47,226 nt of DNA, taken from contig JAVXCQ010000018.1 in the NCBI GenBank assembly GCA_036659415.1, forward strand, positions 1 through 47,226, given 5' to 3'. Made by a program: the position numbers and the translations under genes. This DNA is from JAVXCQ01 sp036659415. Lineage in GTDB: Bacteria; Bacillota; Negativicutes; Acidaminococcales; Acidaminococcaceae. The notes beneath the pieces were generated by a model. That model saw only the letters and a list, made by a program, of their open reading frames with translations. It ran no database searches and had not been told where the DNA came from. This document shows, piece by piece, positions 45,605 through 47,226 of this stretch. Positions within the stretch are counted from its first letter, which is position 1; every line of letters starts with the position of its first letter.

Positions 45605-45663
45605 TGGCGGAGCGGGTGGGATTCGAACCCACGCAGGGTTTAATCCCCCTAACGATTTAACAA
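45605..45663 (-). pseudogene. Truncated tRNA-Ser 3' fragment
   Basis: The minus strand contains the T-arm (GGGTTCGAATCCC), acceptor 3' strand (CCGCTCC), CCA and long variable arm of tRNA-Ser(GCT). It diverges at the anticodon loop, and no matching 5' half follows. It cannot fold as a full tRNA and is read as a displaced 3' end. Confidence 0.8.
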
Positions 45664-45926
45664 TTTGCTGCCCCACATTTTTTTATATTTTGTATATTTT
45701 TTCTAGTTTCAAGAATGGCTTAAAATGGGCATTCTCGAGTTTTTTATTTGCTATCTTTTTTATTTATTGGCTACCTTAAAGCCTTTAAATTGTTTCCTTG
45801 TTCTCTATCTAGTCATTATGTACTCAACATTATGACTAATTATTATGCAGATTTATTTTAATAGCCGTTATCGGCATATTTGCATCGTTTTCCTCTCTCC
45901 TTTTTCACTTATTCTTGCCGATATCG
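45664..45926. other. A+T-rich non-coding stretch upstream of fic
   Basis: Very A+T-rich sequence between the tRNA fragment and the fic promoter. No gene, integrase remnant or clear hairpin was seen. Confidence 0.4.
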
Positions 45927-45935
45927 TGATATAAT
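45927..45935 (+). promoter_or_regulatory. Extended -10 promoter of fic
   Basis: TGA followed by TATAAT (45930-45935), 27 nt before the ATG. No good -35 at 16-18 nt, as is common for extended -10 promoters. Confidence 0.6.
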
Positions 45936-45962
45936 AGATACAGAAAGTGTAGGTGATTTTAG

Positions 45963-46868
45963 ATGAAGTATTTATCTGTCGCAGAAACAGCTAAAAAGTG
46001 GGGGTTATCCGAGCGCAGCGTGCGTAACTATTGTGCTAACAATAAAATTGTTGGTACTTTTATTACTGGTAAAACTTGGAATATCCCAGAGAATGCACAA
46101 AAGCCGACTAGAGTCACTAAAAGCATCGCTCCTAAAAACCTACTAGAGATTTTAAAAGCAGAGCAACTAGCTAAAGCTAATGGCAGTATTTATCATAAAT
46201 TACAAATTGAACTGACCTACAACTCGAATCATATCGAAGGTAGTACACTTACCCACGAACAGACACGCTATATTTTTGAAACTAATACTATTGGCGTAAC
46301 TAATGATGCTTTGAATGTTGATGATATTATTGAAACAGCAAATCATTTTAAGTGCATTGATATGATTATCGCTAGTGCTAGCTATGCTTTGTCTGAAAAA
46401 TTTATTAAAGAACTGCATTTTACTCTTAAAAATGGTACTAGTGATAGTCGCAAAAATTGGTTTGCTGTTGGTAATTATAAAAAACTGCCTAATGAAGTTG
46501 GTGGCAAAAACACTACTCTACCAGAAGAAGTTGCTGATGCAATGAAGCAACTTCTTGCGGATTATAATGCAAAAAAAGAAAAATCCCTCACCCAAATCAT
46601 AGCTTTTCATGTCCAGTTTGAGCAGCTACACCCTTTTCAAGATGGAAATGGGCGTATTGGTCGCTTAATAATGTTTAAAGAGTGCCTAAGAAACAATATT
46701 GTACCCTTTATTATCAGTGAAGATAAGAAAATGTTTTACTATCGTGGTCTGAGCGATTGGGATAAAGAACAAGGCTATTTAACCGATACTTGCCTTGCCG
46801 CTCAAGATGTTTTTAAAACCTATCTTGATTATTTTAGAATTGGTTATGAGGATTGCAACAGAATGTAG
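45963..46868 (+). CDS. Fic family protein with N-terminal helix-turn-helix domain
   Basis: A 301-aa protein. Residues 1-50 look like a MerR/excisionase-type DNA-binding domain (YLSVAETAKKWGLSERSVRNY). The Fic domain has a complete active site, HPFQDGNGRIGR (223-234), whose His223 should catalyse transfer of AMP or another nucleotide moiety onto a target hydroxyl. An N-terminal inhibitory motif of the S/TxxxE(G/N) type is present (SNHIEG, 88-93), so the enzyme is expected to be self-inhibited (class II). AGGTGA precedes the ATG. The gene is alone between tRNA-Ser repeats and more A+T-rich than the core genes, which suggests acquisition. Target unknown; no antitoxin gene is seen. Confidence 0.9.
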   Translation: MKYLSVAETAKKWGLSERSVRNYCANNKIVGTFITGKTWNIPENAQKPTRVTKSIAPKNLLEILKAEQLAKANGSIYHKLQIELTYNSNHIEGSTLTHEQTRYIFETNTIGVTNDALNVDDIIETANHFKCIDMIIASASYALSEKFIKELHFTLKNGTSDSRKNWFAVGNYKKLPNEVGGKNTTLPEEVADAMKQLLADYNAKKEKSLTQIIAFHVQFEQLHPFQDGNGRIGRLIMFKECLRNNIVPFIISEDKKMFYYRGLSDWDKEQGYLTDTCLAAQDVFKTYLDYFRIGYEDCNRM

Positions 46869-46940
46869 ATAATATGAAAAAAATAAATTGACCTATAACA
46901 AGTTGCGTTATAGCTCCTTATTATAGAGCCGAGCTTTTAG

Positions 46941-47062
46941 CTTAGTCACCTAAAATAAAATAGGACCTTGGATTTTCATCCAAAGTCCTATGCGTTAGTT
47001 ATGTGGCGGAGCGGGTGGGATTCGAACCCACGCAGGGTTTAACCCCCCTAACGATTTAGCAA
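46941..47062. repeat. Direct repeat, right copy (within intact tRNA-Ser and its 3' flank)
   Basis: This copy holds the 3' half of the intact tRNA-Ser(GCT), its terminator and 20 bp of flank. It is nearly identical to 45471-45663 apart from the insertion in that copy. The two copies bracket 1.28 kb of unique DNA carrying fic. Confidence 0.8.
46960..46991 (-). terminator. Intrinsic terminator of tRNA-Ser(GCT)
   Basis: ATAGGACCTTGGAT pairs with ATCCAAAGTCCTAT over TTTC; the minus strand continues with TTTATTTTAG. It lies 12 nt past the tRNA CCA. Confidence 0.85.
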
Positions 47063-47095
47063 ACCGTCCTCTTCAGCCGACTTGAGTACCGCTCC
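47004..47095 (-). tRNA. tRNA-Ser (anticodon GCT)
   Basis: A 92-nt tRNA on the minus strand with encoded CCA. Acceptor GGAGCGG pairs with CCGCTCC; the discriminator is G. The anticodon loop TTGCTAA, closed by ACGGT/ATCGT, gives anticodon GCT. The long variable arm is typical of serine tRNAs. Confidence 0.95.
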
Positions 47096-47111
47096 AGTGC
47101 TTACTTGCAAT

Positions 47112-47140
47112 ATTATAGCGTATTATTAGAAAAAATTCAA
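47112..47140 (-). promoter_or_regulatory. Promoter of tRNA-Ser(GCT)
   Basis: On the minus strand TTGAAT (47140-47135), a 17-nt spacer and a perfect TATAAT (47117-47112) lie 16 nt upstream of the tRNA. Confidence 0.75.
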
Positions 47141-47158
47141 GCATATTTTAAAACTAAA

Positions 47159-47226
47159 TGGCGGAGAAGGTGGGATTCGAACCCACGGTTCCTTGCGGAA
47201 TCACTAGTTTTCAAGACTAGCGCCTT
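47159..47226 (-). tRNA. tRNA-Ser (anticodon TGA), partial at window edge
   Basis: The 3' part of a serine tRNA: CCA end, acceptor strand CTTCTCC, T-arm GGGTTCGAATCCC, long variable arm, and an anticodon loop CTTGAAA closed by CTAGT/ACTAG, giving TGA. The 5' arm lies outside the window. Confidence 0.9.

Larger units (their letters stand above)
45471..45663. repeat. Direct repeat, left copy (tRNA-Ser 3' half, terminator and flank)
   Basis: After removing a 71-bp insertion, this segment matches 46941-47062 over about 122 bp with roughly four substitutions. The match starts at CTTAGTCACC, spans the terminator and the tRNA 3' part, and stops at the anticodon loop. The arrangement resembles the two ends of an element integrated at a tRNA gene. 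Confidence 0.8.

Noticed and set aside
45605..45690. A second functional tRNA with anticodon GTT
   Set aside because: The anticodon-loop remnant could read GTT, but the 5' half is absent and the stem does not pair. It is a 3' fragment of tRNA-Ser.

Overview
The window reads as the chromosome of an anaerobic Bacillota bacterium. My best guess is a Negativicutes member (Acidaminococcaceae-like), inferred from the gene mix and not proven. Ribosome binding sites are strong AGGAGG types, intrinsic terminators are crisp, and several promoters fit a sigma-70/sigma-A pattern. A flavodiiron protein, a ferritin-like protein and a radical SAM enzyme fit anaerobic life. Both edges (1-2915 and 45660-47100) look more A+T-rich than the middle and carry accessory genes next to tRNAs.

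Layout. (1) 141-3290: an SF1 helicase with a C-terminal nuclease-like domain, downstream of a tRNA-Arg(CCT) gene. (2) 3496-9322: polyphosphate metabolism. A minus-strand operon holds a degenerate Ppx/HD protein, Ppk1 and a 102-aa protein. A canonical Ppx/HD gene diverges from it. The operon ends in a terminator embedded in a cluster of DnaA boxes. (3) 9327-17320, all minus: two tandem PepT-like peptidases, DinB, then an ADP-ribosylglycohydrolase-like / YkvA / guanine deaminase / MntP run, a ferritin-like protein and a flavodiiron protein. (4) 17539-23727, plus: two paralogous membrane diguanylate cyclases, each with its own promoter. (5) 23797-30239: a small helical protein, an alpha/beta hydrolase, a probable preQ1-riboswitch-controlled queuosine-salvage pair (radical SAM enzyme plus YhhQ-type transporter), an exported RsiV-like SH3 protein, YigZ, and a BASS-family transporter behind a structured leader. 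(6) 30317-45258, minus: a very large signalling block. Four overlapping or abutting genes (about 13 kb) encode a REC-GGDEF*-EAL-PAS-REC-GGDEF-PAS protein and three soluble hybrid histidine kinases. A pseudo-receiver diguanylate cyclase follows as a separate unit. (7) 45471-47226: a lone fic gene bracketed by direct repeats of a tRNA-Ser(GCT) 3' half and its terminator, one repeat carrying a small inverted-repeat insertion; then the intact tRNA-Ser(GCT) and a partial tRNA-Ser(TGA).

How it works together. The dominant theme is cyclic-di-GMP and phosphorelay signalling: four proteins with intact GGDEF motifs, one intact EAL domain and three hybrid kinases. The cytosolic kinases share a repeated sensor core, and three of the proteins carry a cysteine-bearing PAS-like domain. 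Polyphosphate turnover, queuosine-precursor scavenging and oxygen/iron protection make up most of the rest.
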